Part shown: piece by piece, positions 27,835-36,778 of the stretch
How the letters are laid out: the number at the start of each line of letters is the position of its first letter
Numbering within the stretch: the first letter of the stretch is position 1
DNA from: JABMNT01 sp048262655
GTDB lineage: Bacteria > Pseudomonadota > Alphaproteobacteria > Rhodospirillales > Casp-alpha2
Length of the DNA: 64,000 nt
Reading direction: 5' to 3'
Assembly: GCA_048262655.1 (NCBI GenBank)
Contig: JBLXEY010000001.1
Location: 1-64,000 of the forward strand
Made by a program: the position numbers and the translations under genes
The notes under the pieces: generated by a model
What the model was told of the DNA's origin: nothing
Databases searched by the model: none
Seen by the model: the letters and a program-made list of their open reading frames with translations, nothing else

Positions 27835-28607
27835 GCAACCCAACGCCGCTGCTGCCCCTAAGCCTTGAAAATGTGTCGTTCGAAGCTGGTGGAAAACGAC
27901 TGATCAAGGACCTTACCTGTCGCTTTGAAAAGGGTCATCGGTCCGTCATTATCGGGCCAAACGGGGCCGGTAAAAGTCTCTTTTTGAAGTTGTGCCACGG
28001 CATGATCCCACCGCTTGAAGGCAAGGTGGTCTGGAACGACCCTGACCCAACAAGCGCACGCCTGAGCCAGGCCATGGTCTTCCAGCGGCCTGTGATGTTG
28101 CGCCGGTCTGTGAGTGCAAACATTCACTATCCCTTGAAACTTCGGGGCATTAAAAAGGCCGATCGCAATGCTTTAACCGAAGAAGCTCTGTCTCGAGCTG
28201 GATTGGGACGATTACGCGACCATCCGGCGCGGGTTTTATCTTTTGGTGAGCAACAGAAACTGGCGCTGGCGCGGGCCTGGGCTTTAAAGCCTCAAATCCT
28301 GTTCCTGGATGAGCCAACAGCCAGTCTGGACCCTGCCGCAACCCATGCCGTCGAAGAACTCATTGAAGCGATCCATGCCCAAGGGGCCAAGGTCATCATG
28401 ACCACGCACGATCTCAGTCAGGCGAAACGGATCGCCGATGAAATCCTGTTTATTTTCCGCGGACGCCTGCTCGAACGCGCGCCCACTGAACAGTTTTTCA
28501 AACAACCCGAAAACGACCTGGCCCAAGCTTTTGTAAGAGGTGAACTGCTTTGGTGGAAACTTGGGAAATCGAAGAAAAAGCGGGTTGAGAAACAATCGAA
28601 TAGGTGA
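27831..28607 (+). CDS. tupC: ABC transporter ATP-binding protein, TupC-like
   Basis: 258 residues. ATPase partner of the TupB-like permease. Walker A GPNGAGKSLFLKL near residue 44, signature LSFGEQQKLALARAW near 140 (LSFGE instead of LSGGQ), Walker B ILFLDEPTASLDPAA, and switch His in MTTHDL. The Lys-rich end is short. No substrate-binding protein gene (tupA) follows. The next gene is an esterase. Confidence 0.9.
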   Translation: MSNPTPLLPLSLENVSFEAGGKRLIKDLTCRFEKGHRSVIIGPNGAGKSLFLKLCHGMIPPLEGKVVWNDPDPTSARLSQAMVFQRPVMLRRSVSANIHYPLKLRGIKKADRNALTEEALSRAGLGRLRDHPARVLSFGEQQKLALARAWALKPQILFLDEPTASLDPAATHAVEELIEAIHAQGAKVIMTTHDLSQAKRIADEILFIFRGRLLERAPTEQFFKQPENDLAQAFVRGELLWWKLGKSKKKRVEKQSNR

Positions 28608-28654
28608 TCCAAAGACAAGGTAATCCGATTGGTGCAGGCGCACGTATAATCTGT

Positions 28655-29542
28655 ATGACTGACCTACTCAAATCACCACCATTATCCCGCCGCACAGCGC
28701 TTCGTGCGATCACGGTATCGGTTTCCGCTCTCGCGCTCGGGGGGTGTACACGCGTGCTAAGCGGCGTTGCTGGGCTCGGTTCAGATGTGGCCGTGACAAC
28801 CGATCTTGCTTATGGCCCGGAAAACCGCCATCGACTGGACCTGTATGTGCCAGAAAATGCAACGCCAGAGACGCCTGTGATTTTGTTTTTATACGGGGGT
28901 AGCTGGAAATGGGGCTCACGCAGCAGATATGGCTTTGTTGGTTATTCACTTGCGTCGCGAGGGTTTGCGGTCGCGGTCGCAGATTATCGCCTATATCCCG
29001 ATGTCAGGTTTCCAGCATTTAACTTCGATGCGGCACAAGCCACCCATTGGTTGAAAAACAACAGCGCCCGCTTTGGGCTATCCGCTGGGCCAATCCATCT
29101 GGTTGGGCATTCGGCCGGAGCACATATCGCAACCCTGATTGCTCTCGATCCAACGTATCTGGCCAAATGGCAATTGTCGGCGAATGATATCGCCTCGGTC
29201 ACCGGGCTAGCAGGTCCCTATGCCATGCATCCGTCTAAGATTTCCTATATCGCCGATATTTTCCCGCCGGCGGCACAAGAAGACGAAGCCCGCCCCGTTA
29301 CGTTCGCCGAGGCCACATCGCCACCAATGCTGCTGCTGCACGGTGCCGGAGACGGCTTAGTCTCAGCAAAAAATGCCAAACAACTTGATGAGAGATTACG
29401 CCGGAACGGTAATCATTCAGAACTGATCATTTATGAAAAAATCGGACATAAAGAGATTATTTTGGCCCTGACGCATCCGTTCCAGGGATTGGCTCCTGTA
29501 CTTGATGATCTGACCGTTTTTATCAACAAAAACCACGCATAG
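28655..29542 (+). CDS. Alpha/beta hydrolase (carboxylesterase-like) lipoprotein
   Basis: 295 residues from the ATG. A GTG 17 codons earlier would overlap tupC but would disrupt the signal peptide. The N-terminus has SRRTALRAI followed by a hydrophobic stretch and a lipobox LALGGC, so it is probably an exported lipoprotein, perhaps by the Tat route. The catalytic region resembles bacterial esterase/kynurenine-formamidase-type hydrolases: oxyanion FLYGGSW, nucleophile elbow GHSAGAH, acid in GAGDGLV, His in IGHKEI. The substrate is unknown. Confidence 0.85.
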   Translation: MTDLLKSPPLSRRTALRAITVSVSALALGGCTRVLSGVAGLGSDVAVTTDLAYGPENRHRLDLYVPENATPETPVILFLYGGSWKWGSRSRYGFVGYSLASRGFAVAVADYRLYPDVRFPAFNFDAAQATHWLKNNSARFGLSAGPIHLVGHSAGAHIATLIALDPTYLAKWQLSANDIASVTGLAGPYAMHPSKISYIADIFPPAAQEDEARPVTFAEATSPPMLLLHGAGDGLVSAKNAKQLDERLRRNGNHSELIIYEKIGHKEIILALTHPFQGLAPVLDDLTVFINKNHA

Positions 29543-29742
29543 CGCCAATTATTCGCTCTGCTAAAACGGGATGCCCCTGCAAAGTTTAGGGGAGACAAAA
29601 CACAGATAAGTGACTACATATGAACGGGTAATAATTTACTTTATAGCGCTCGTGCGCGAAGCTGACATATATCATAGAATAAGCATAGTGAGCGTACGAC
29701 AGCGCTGCTACATGTAAACGAAACAGAAACTGGCGACGACAA

Positions 29743-30741
29743 ATGACAGACATGATTGACCCGTTTGGCCGTATGGTCGACTACTTGAGGGTATCTGTAA
29801 CGGATCGATGCGATTTCAGATGCGTTTACTGCATGTCTGAAGACATGACTTTTTTACCAAAAACCGAAGTTTTGACCCTCGAAGAGATGGATCGATTGTG
29901 TTCGGCATTCATTCGCAAAGGCGTTAAGAAACTGCGCCTCACCGGTGGGGAACCCCTTGTCCGCCGCAACATTATGACGCTGATGCATAGCTTGGGCAGT
30001 CATCTACAGACCGGTGCCCTTGAAGATTTAACACTCACGACCAACGGCAGCCAACTCGCACGGTTTGCCGATGAACTGGTCGACTGTGGTGTGAAACGTA
30101 TCAACGTCTCGATGGACACACGCGACCCGGATAAGTTCAAGGCCATCACGCGCTGGGGAAACATCGATAAAGTTTTAAAGGGATTGGAAGCCGCGTCCAA
30201 AGCTGGACTTCGCATAAAAATCAACATGGTGGCCCTAAAGAATTTTAATGACACTGAAATTGACGAAATGCTGCTGTGGTGTGGCGACCAGGGATATGAT
30301 TTAACCCTGATCGAAACCATGCCGATGGGTGAAATCACTGGCGACCGCAATGACCAGTATTTGCCTCTTTCCAGTGTTAAGGAAGATTTGGCAACACGCT
30401 GGACCTTAAGAGACATCGATTACAAAACGGGCGGTCCTGCCCGCTATGTCGAAGTCGGGGAAACCGGGGCCAAACTTGGCATGATTACCCCAATGACTCA
30501 TAATTTTTGCGAAAGCTGTAATCGGGTTCGCCTAACCTGCACCGGCACATTGTATATGTGCTTGGGTCAGGACGATGCGGCAGACTTGCGGGCGCCACTC
30601 CGTGCATCTGAAGGCGACGAACTGCTCGAAAATGCCATTGATGAAGCGATTGGTCGCAAACCCAAAGGACACGATTTTATTATCGACCGCAACACGAAGT
30701 CACCATCGCAACGGCGCCACATGAGTGTTACGGGCGGGTAA
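29743..30741 (+). CDS. moaA: GTP 3',8-cyclase MoaA
   Basis: 332 residues. Radical-SAM enzyme that begins molybdopterin synthesis from GTP. The N-terminal cluster motif CDFRCVYC is near residue 23-30, GGEPLVRR follows, and the C-terminal [4Fe-4S] motif is FCESCNRVRLTCTGTLYMC. The protein ends in GG, the double-glycine tail that MoaA requires. Supplies cofactor for the formate dehydrogenase encoded upstream. The 200 bp before it hold a short 5-bp hairpin but no clear riboswitch. Confidence 0.96.
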   Translation: MTDMIDPFGRMVDYLRVSVTDRCDFRCVYCMSEDMTFLPKTEVLTLEEMDRLCSAFIRKGVKKLRLTGGEPLVRRNIMTLMHSLGSHLQTGALEDLTLTTNGSQLARFADELVDCGVKRINVSMDTRDPDKFKAITRWGNIDKVLKGLEAASKAGLRIKINMVALKNFNDTEIDEMLLWCGDQGYDLTLIETMPMGEITGDRNDQYLPLSSVKEDLATRWTLRDIDYKTGGPARYVEVGETGAKLGMITPMTHNFCESCNRVRLTCTGTLYMCLGQDDAADLRAPLRASEGDELLENAIDEAIGRKPKGHDFIIDRNTKSPSQRRHMSVTGG

Positions 30742-30753
30742 ATTCGCAATGGA

Positions 30754-31287
30754 TTATCGGCCCTGAGCGCTTTTCGTAAACTGCCGCTGTTGCGTTAGGA
30801 GCTGACGCGTCAAATTTTCCTGTTGTTGCTGAAGTGAGCGCGCCACATCGGCTTGTTGGCGTGCCCGCCGATCTTGGTCTGAAGCGAGCGAACGTGTGCG
30901 CGCCAATTGTTCCTGACGCAACTCTGCGGTTTGTTGCTGAATTTCCCGAACCCGCTGTCTGGCTTCGTTCAAGAGCGACTTAACCCGGCGACGGTCTTCT
31001 TCAGTCAGATCTTGTTGTTGCGATATCGCCGCCACCTGACGCAAAATTCGTCCGACGGCGCGTTGCTGAAGCTGAATTCCTCGCGCTGTAACCCCACCAC
31101 TTCCGCCACGCCTTTTCTTGTTAACACATTCCATGCGGTTGGTTTTTTTATTGAGCTTCAGAAAAAACCGTCCGCAATCGGCCGTCGTATCAGCCTGTCC
31201 TGGCCTTGGCTGCAGCGTATAAGCAGCCATCAGAGTGGCAATTACCGCACAACAAATCAGGCGTTTACCAGCGATCATGATCGACAT
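30754..31287 (-). CDS. Secreted or membrane-anchored Gln/Arg-rich coiled-coil protein, unknown function
   Basis: 177 residues from an ATG at 31287; a longer frame reaching 31344 would overlap the PilZ gene. The first 30 residues are a signal peptide (MSIMIAGKRLICCAVIATLM) ending near GQA. A small Cys pair (DCGRFFLKLNKKTNRMECVN) follows. Residues about 65-177 are Gln/Arg/Leu helix, predicted to be coiled coil in the periplasm. No family recognised. It converges with moaA. Confidence 0.65.
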   Translation of the reverse strand: MSIMIAGKRLICCAVIATLMAAYTLQPRPGQADTTADCGRFFLKLNKKTNRMECVNKKRRGGSGGVTARGIQLQQRAVGRILRQVAAISQQQDLTEEDRRRVKSLLNEARQRVREIQQQTAELRQEQLARTRSLASDQDRRARQQADVARSLQQQQENLTRQLLTQQRQFTKSAQGR

Positions 31288-31318
31288 ATTAACACCAGCC
31301 AATCGTAAATCGCTATTT

Positions 31319-31627
31319 TTACATAGAATCCATGATTTCAGCAATCAACTGTTCTTCACCTTCGTTATCGTGGGTGAACTCGATCGCCGCTGACTGTTGA
31401 TCGCATCGAATAACCCACCCCGTTAAACTGGATAAATTATCGACAACAATTTCGATTGAGTCTCCGCGCTTAAAAGGAGCCGCATCTCCTGGCATGGCAC
31501 CTGTAAAAACCATAGAAGCTCCGTTCGCGGATATGTCCTCCAATCTACCTTCAAATGCCTTGTGTTCGCCTTTGGCCATCGCATGTTTCTCTAAACCGAT
31601 ACGTACTCGTCTGCGCGGGTCGCTCAT
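31319..31627 (-). CDS. PilZ-domain protein
   Basis: 102 residues, one domain. AAGGAG lies 6 bases before the ATG. PilZ domains bind cyclic di-GMP: the RxxxR motif is in RRRVRIGL and the second motif DISANGASM matches D/NxSxxG. Such proteins often tune motility and adhesion, which would fit a genome with this flagellar cluster and giant adhesin, although no target is shown here. Confidence 0.88.
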   Translation of the reverse strand: MSDPRRRVRIGLEKHAMAKGEHKAFEGRLEDISANGASMVFTGAMPGDAAPFKRGDSIEIVVDNLSSLTGWVIRCDQQSAAIEFTHDNEGEEQLIAEIMDSM

Positions 31628-31753
31628 TTCGATCTCCTTTTTAAATGTCGTCTTGGGTATAAAGTGCGCTAAACTAGGCTAACGGTTCAAGAATTTTATT
31701 GATTAAGAATTCAAAGGCTTTCCGAAAGGCTTCAAGCAAGCTAGATTCTGCTC

Positions 31754-32521
31754 ATGGAATATCAAAGAATAGCCTTCGTTGCGGCGAAACAACCGCAAGC
31801 CCAACATGCCCTGACCAAGTTAGTGAAGCGGTATCCCCACGTCGCACCAGACGACGCTGACGTCATTGTAGCGCTGGGCGGCGATGGTTTCGTTCTGGAA
31901 TCCCTGCATCGCTATATGGGTGCGAACAAACCCATATACGGGATGAACCGCGGTACGGTCGGGTTCTTGATGAACGCATATGAAGAAGACAACTTGCTCG
32001 AACGCCTGGCGAATGCGGAAGCGACTGATTTAAAACCGCTCAAGATGCAAGCATGGGATCGAAACGGTGCCAAACACGAAGCCCTTGCCATAAATGAAGT
32101 CGCTCTGCTGCGTCAAACCCGTCAGACCGCCAACATCAAGATCCTCATTGATGATACAGAGCGTCTTGACGAGATGATCTGTGACGGCGCTTTGGTGTCT
32201 ACACCTGCCGGAAGCACGGCCTATAATCTGTCGGCGCACGGGCCGATTATCCCTGTCGGAGCAGACGTTCTGGCCTTAACACCTATTAGTGTTTTTCGCC
32301 CAAGACGCTGGCGTGGGGCCTTATTGCCAAGCTCTGCCAAAATAGAGTTTCAGGTCAAAAGCCCAGAAAAACGCCCGGTCAGTGCGACCGCGGATTCAAC
32401 TGAGATCAGAGATGTTGATCGGGTCATTGTCTGCGAAGACAAGGAACGTGCGCTCACGCTACTCTATGACCCGGAGCATAACCTTGAAGAACGCATTTTG
32501 AAGGAACAATTTCAACCGTGA
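31754..32521 (+). CDS. nadK: NAD kinase
   Basis: 255 residues. Phosphorylates NAD to NADP. Conserved GGDGFVLE near residue 43, GMNRGTVGFLMN, and STPAGSTAYNLSAHGPI near residue 155 are the standard NadK motifs. Divergent from PilZ. It belongs to the shorter form of the family found in Alphaproteobacteria. Confidence 0.96.
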   Translation: MEYQRIAFVAAKQPQAQHALTKLVKRYPHVAPDDADVIVALGGDGFVLESLHRYMGANKPIYGMNRGTVGFLMNAYEEDNLLERLANAEATDLKPLKMQAWDRNGAKHEALAINEVALLRQTRQTANIKILIDDTERLDEMICDGALVSTPAGSTAYNLSAHGPIIPVGADVLALTPISVFRPRRWRGALLPSSAKIEFQVKSPEKRPVSATADSTEIRDVDRVIVCEDKERALTLLYDPEHNLEERILKEQFQP

Positions 32522-32555
32522 TCGCCCATTTTGATCATTCGAAACGATACGCACC

Positions 32556-33674
32556 GTGAGCACAGAACCGCCACCCTGGCGCAAGAATCTGCCCATGGTC
32601 ATCGTCACCTTGATCCTCGCCAGCATAGGAGGATACGTCTTCGATCTGATCGAGATGCCGCTGGCGTGGATGATTGGAGCGATGGTATTTACAACCATAG
32701 CCAGCCTGTCTGGCGCCCCCTTGAAAGCCTCGCCACAAATTCGAACCTTTGTGATCCCGGTTCTCGGTCTGATGCTGGGAAGTGCCTTTACGCCAGAAAC
32801 GGTTGGGGGCATCGTCCAGTGGTTGCCAAGTTTGGGCTCAATGCTTGGTTACGTATTGTTTTCTGCGGTTTTTATCGGGGCGATGTTCTACCGGTTTGTT
32901 GGAGTCGGCCCCATAACCGCTTTTTTTTCCGCCACGCCCGGTGGTCTCGCGACCATGGTCATCATCGGTCGAGATGCGGGCGGGGATGAACGCACGATTG
33001 CTCTGACCCATTCGGTTCGTGTCCTGTTAACGGTTTTGATAATCCCCTTCTGGTTTCGTTTGTTTGAAGGTTACCAGCCGGGCGGAACCAATGCCCTTGG
33101 GTCTGTCTCTGATCTCGGCCTAACTGATGCTATTGTAATGATCTGCATCGCCGTTGGCGGCGCTTACGGTGGCAAACTTCTGCGAATTCCATCTGCACAA
33201 TTGCTTGGCCCCATGCTGCTAAGCGCTGCACTCCATGCAAGTGGATTTACCTCTTCCAAACCGCCATTTGAAATCGTTAACATTGCGCAAGTTGTGATCG
33301 GCGCCATGATCGGCGCGCGTTTTGCCGGCATTGCCTTACGTCAGGTATTTCGCGTGATGTCGGCAGCCATCCTATCAACTGTCTTTTTGGTTTTTATGGC
33401 TGCGGTTATTGCCTTGTTGCTTGAAAAAGTAACGGGAATTCCCTTCCGCGCTCTTTGGTTGGCTTTTGCGCCAGGTGGGCTTGCGGAAATGACATTGATC
33501 AGCTTATCGCTGAATATCGACCCTGCGTTTGTTTCGACGCACCACCTTCTCCGGGTCCTGTTTATGGTTCTTGTCGCCCCGATCGTGTTCACAGCCTTGA
33601 AATCAGCCTTGCATATTGAAGGCGACACCCCCAGAAACAAGCCCGGCCCGCAACCCCATTCAAACGATTTATAA
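32556..33674 (+). CDS. AbrB-family integral membrane protein
   Basis: 372 residues from a GTG. About ten membrane segments arranged as two similar halves, with PLAWMIGAMVFTTIASL in the first and QLLGPMLLSAALHASG in the second. This is the AbrB/YdjX-type family, annotated in many genomes as ammonia monooxygenase, a misnomer. The substrate is not known. It follows nadK by 34 bp and may be co-transcribed. Convergent with pyrD. Confidence 0.85.
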   Translation: MSTEPPPWRKNLPMVIVTLILASIGGYVFDLIEMPLAWMIGAMVFTTIASLSGAPLKASPQIRTFVIPVLGLMLGSAFTPETVGGIVQWLPSLGSMLGYVLFSAVFIGAMFYRFVGVGPITAFFSATPGGLATMVIIGRDAGGDERTIALTHSVRVLLTVLIIPFWFRLFEGYQPGGTNALGSVSDLGLTDAIVMICIAVGGAYGGKLLRIPSAQLLGPMLLSAALHASGFTSSKPPFEIVNIAQVVIGAMIGARFAGIALRQVFRVMSAAILSTVFLVFMAAVIALLLEKVTGIPFRALWLAFAPGGLAEMTLISLSLNIDPAFVSTHHLLRVLFMVLVAPIVFTALKSALHIEGDTPRNKPGPQPHSNDL

Positions 33675-33726
33675 CGCAAAGCATGGGTCATTAATTGCTA
33701 AACTGCGGGACTTCTATGGCACGGGT

Positions 33727-34791
33727 TTATTTATGATCGGCACCTACGGCATCAGAAACGTGACGAAAACCATCATCCGACAACAGTTTAACCAGCCCTT
33801 TATTAATGTCATTGGCGATACCCGGCCCCTCGTAGACCATTGCCGAATAGAGTTGCACCAGCGATGCACCTGCACGGATTTTTGCATACGCCTGTGCTGC
33901 GTTGCCAACACCTCCGACACCCACCAGTGGAACTTGCCCTTCCGTCAGCTTGTACAGGTCTGAAAGCACGCGGGTTGACAGCGCATGCAACGGCAAGCCG
34001 CTTAAACCACCAGCTTGTGTTTTGTGGCCCCCTTTCAGGGACTCAGGTCGTGAAATCGTCGTATTGGTTGCGATCAAACCGTCAATTTTCTGTTCGAGAA
34101 CGACATCGGCAATATCGCGCTTGTCCTCATCAGTCAAATCCGGCGCCACTTTCAGCAAGACCGGCGGTGTTGTCTTCAGGTTCAAGTCATTCAGTGCCGT
34201 GCGAACTCCAGCCATGAGATTGGAGAGCGGCTCTTTGCCTTGTAAGGCGCGCAATCCCGGGGTATTCGGCGAGGAAACGTTGACAACAATGTAATCTGCA
34301 AAAGCCGCCAGCCTATTAATCCCAAGCACATAGTCGTCCAGCGCTTCCTCAGTATCTTTGTTTTTTCCAAAATTGACGCCGACCCAACCTTTGGCTTTAT
34401 CATTCCGACCGTGTAAATGCGCGGCCATAGCATCCATACCGTCATTATTAAAACCGTTTCGGTTTATGACGCCGCGATCTTTCGTCAAACGAAACAATCG
34501 GGGTCTCGGATTTCCTGGCTGTGCACGTGGCGTCACACTCCCGACCTCGACGAACCCGAAACCCTGCCGGAGCATCGCGTCCGGCGCATGAGCGTTTTTA
34601 TCGAAGCCTGCCGCAAGACCGACCGGATTGGCAAAGTCGTGCCCCCAAACGTTCGTACGCAGGCACGGGTCACTAAATTGCTGGGCCTCGGGCACCCACC
34701 CCCGCTTTAAGGCGGCAAGGGCAATGCCATGAGCTGTTTCCGGGTCCAACAGCCGTATGATAGGCCCGACCATCCGATAAAAAAGACTCAT
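33727..34791 (-). CDS. pyrD: Dihydroorotate dehydrogenase (quinone), class 2
   Basis: 354 residues. Oxidises dihydroorotate to orotate in pyrimidine synthesis, using quinone. Motifs: FANPVGLAAGFDKNA near residue 55, VNVSSPNTPGLRALQ with the catalytic Ser, and GVGGVGNAAQAYAKIRAGAS binding FMN. The N-terminal helices are those of the membrane-associated class 2. Transcribed after the DUF952 and PLP-type genes with gaps of 12 and 10 bp. Confidence 0.96.
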   Translation of the reverse strand: MSLFYRMVGPIIRLLDPETAHGIALAALKRGWVPEAQQFSDPCLRTNVWGHDFANPVGLAAGFDKNAHAPDAMLRQGFGFVEVGSVTPRAQPGNPRPRLFRLTKDRGVINRNGFNNDGMDAMAAHLHGRNDKAKGWVGVNFGKNKDTEEALDDYVLGINRLAAFADYIVVNVSSPNTPGLRALQGKEPLSNLMAGVRTALNDLNLKTTPPVLLKVAPDLTDEDKRDIADVVLEQKIDGLIATNTTISRPESLKGGHKTQAGGLSGLPLHALSTRVLSDLYKLTEGQVPLVGVGGVGNAAQAYAKIRAGASLVQLYSAMVYEGPGIANDINKGLVKLLSDDGFRHVSDAVGADHK

Positions 34792-34803
34792 ATCGTCTCG
34801 GCC

Positions 34804-35160
34804 CTAACCCGCATCCGGTATGTGCTCCGGGAAGATATGGAGACCATCATCACCAAGCAACAACGGTACGGTATTTTCTATGGCATCCGTCCTTAACGGC
34901 CCGTAGAGGTGTGGAAACAAGGCGCCGCCTCTGGACGCTTCCCATTTAAGCGCAGGCCCCAATTTTTCAGTGTCTACTTCAAGCAGCACCAACCCGTCTT
35001 GACCAGCGCGATGTTTCGCAGCACTGGTCCTGACTTGCGTGGCTGTTGAAAAATGAATAAATCCATCTGCCTGATCTTGTGAAGACCCCGGATACGAACC
35101 TGACTTTTCTGCGTCAGCCCATTCGTCCACACGGCACATATGATAAATCAATTTTTCCAT
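34804..35160 (-). CDS. DUF952-family protein
   Basis: 118 residues from an ATG; a TTG frame 13 codons longer has no support. The DGFIHFSTATQV and GALFPHLYGPL motifs are those of the DUF952 family, a small cytoplasmic fold of unknown function often found beside pyrD in Alphaproteobacteria. Sits between the PLP-type gene and pyrD. Confidence 0.88.
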   Translation of the reverse strand: MEKLIYHMCRVDEWADAEKSGSYPGSSQDQADGFIHFSTATQVRTSAAKHRAGQDGLVLLEVDTEKLGPALKWEASRGGALFPHLYGPLRTDAIENTVPLLLGDDGLHIFPEHIPDAG

Positions 35161-35170
35161 GGCCCCTGGT

Positions 35171-36703
35171 TTATACGGAGCGACGTGGCCGTGCAACAAA
35201 AAGTCCGGCTTTGCCGCTCACAAACGGGGGAACGTGTGCGTAGGCTGATTTCAGTGTTTCCCAATCGGCATAGGCAGCGATCTCATTTACAAGTTCAACA
35301 ATCCCGTCGACTGACGGCCCCCCCCGACTGCCCATGGCCACCTTCAACATTCCATAGCGATCATCATTTGGTCGAACCTGCACATTCGCCTTAATGACTT
35401 CGAATCGATGGCCCCGGAACCCAAAACTGGACCCCATATCCCAGTTGAGCCCACGGGCTTGGATCTCAAATACCAGGATCGCAACCAAGTGTCCAAAGGC
35501 TTTTTGTTCACTGATCGGCAGATGAAGCATAACAAAGGGCGCTTCAGCAGTGACATCACTGTTTGGCAGAGAATCCATATTCACGGCAGGATGAACCAAC
35601 CGCGTGAAGACCTTCCCCGTCAGGGTTATTCTAGACGCAAAATACGCATTATGATCAAAGACCTTTGCGGAAAATTCTTTTATCAATGGAACGTCTGATA
35701 CCCACGGCACTTCCAGAACACCTGCATCTTGTACGTTAATCCCGGTCCCGAACACGGCGCGCGCGACCTTCAACCGAAAATGAGCTTCTGACGCATTGAT
35801 TGGCCTCTCGCTGTCGGTCGGCACGAAAATATCAACCACACCCATATTCGCCAGTTCAAGTCCCTGTTGATCGAGTTTTAAACCTGAGCGAACACAAAGA
35901 ACCATCCATGGTCGATGCATCTTAAATCCGTTCAGAAAATCCGACACACAGAAACCAGGGCCAACAAGGGTTGTATCGATGATCAGCAACCGGGGTGCAT
36001 TGCTTTCAGCGATATCATAGGCGGCATGAAATGCCTTTATATCAAAAACCTCCATATCCCAATCATAGGACACGGGCTCGACCAGCATGATATCAACCTC
36101 ACCGCCCACGATGGAATCGAGTAATTCAGCATTGTCCGCGAAATGAATAATTTCGAAGTCACGATCATGTAGATAATTGAGCATTCGCCAGGTCTCGAAG
36201 TATCCTCCAAACATGCCTAGCTTAACGACTGTATCAGGTCTCACACCATCAAGTCGCGCACCAAATACCTGCGAAATTGTCATTAGGGCGCCCATGGCGC
36301 TGGAGAAAAGTATACTTCGGTTTTCCCAATGGGGTGGCACCTCAGGCATTTTGGTGAGTTTGTTTTCCAGTGGTTCCGGTTTATAGGCACGTTCGTAATC
36401 AAACCAGACCCGATCCCCTGATGGCAGGTGGTTCTTTTGCTGGTGTGGTGGCGATTTCATGATACGCGCGGTTACATTAAATGCCGACCTAAGCCACAAT
36501 TCACGCAACTCGCCGGACAGTCTTTCTAGGGTACGTTCGCCGACAAAAGAATGCAGGTCAGTGGTAACAGCAACTTGCCGAATCTCATTAAACCAAGCCT
36601 CAGCCTCATCAGAAAATGAGGGGCGCACTGCAACAATTCCTTCAGCCAGTTCAATTAAACTCTGACAATCAGCGATACAGGTATTAGTGATATTGGTTTT
36701 CAT
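35171..36703 (-). CDS. PLP-dependent fold-I enzyme, divergent Cys/Met-metabolism type
   Basis: 510 residues, much longer than the roughly 400 of typical cystathionine gamma-synthase relatives. The core (about 130-330) has their order of motifs: FSSAMGALMTI, LVEPVSYDWDMEVFDI, RLLIIDTTLVGPGF, then SGLKLDQQGLELANMG with a probable PLP lysine near residue 275. Residues 1-120 are an extra helical domain, and the C-terminal 150 residues do not match the usual small domain well. First gene of an operon with DUF952 and pyrD, and divergent from an nspC-like gene 75 bp away. The substrate is unknown. Confidence 0.65.
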   Translation of the reverse strand: MKTNITNTCIADCQSLIELAEGIVAVRPSFSDEAEAWFNEIRQVAVTTDLHSFVGERTLERLSGELRELWLRSAFNVTARIMKSPPHQQKNHLPSGDRVWFDYERAYKPEPLENKLTKMPEVPPHWENRSILFSSAMGALMTISQVFGARLDGVRPDTVVKLGMFGGYFETWRMLNYLHDRDFEIIHFADNAELLDSIVGGEVDIMLVEPVSYDWDMEVFDIKAFHAAYDIAESNAPRLLIIDTTLVGPGFCVSDFLNGFKMHRPWMVLCVRSGLKLDQQGLELANMGVVDIFVPTDSERPINASEAHFRLKVARAVFGTGINVQDAGVLEVPWVSDVPLIKEFSAKVFDHNAYFASRITLTGKVFTRLVHPAVNMDSLPNSDVTAEAPFVMLHLPISEQKAFGHLVAILVFEIQARGLNWDMGSSFGFRGHRFEVIKANVQVRPNDDRYGMLKVAMGSRGGPSVDGIVELVNEIAAYADWETLKSAYAHVPPFVSGKAGLFVARPRRSV

Positions 36704-36778
36704 TCGTACGAATCGTTTGGCATGATGCTGGTAGCGTATTTCACTTTACTAATAACAACAAATTGCGGCGTTTTTACC

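Noticed and set aside
29574..29592. Hairpin upstream of moaA as a molybdenum-cofactor riboswitch
   Set aside because: Only a 5-bp stem with a 9-base loop is seen. The conserved Moco-riboswitch helices could not be found by eye. A covariance-model search would decide.
36722..36778. Longer start for the NspC-like gene at 36722
   Set aside because: It would add a hydrophobic 19-residue run not seen in the family. The family start fits the ATG at 36779.
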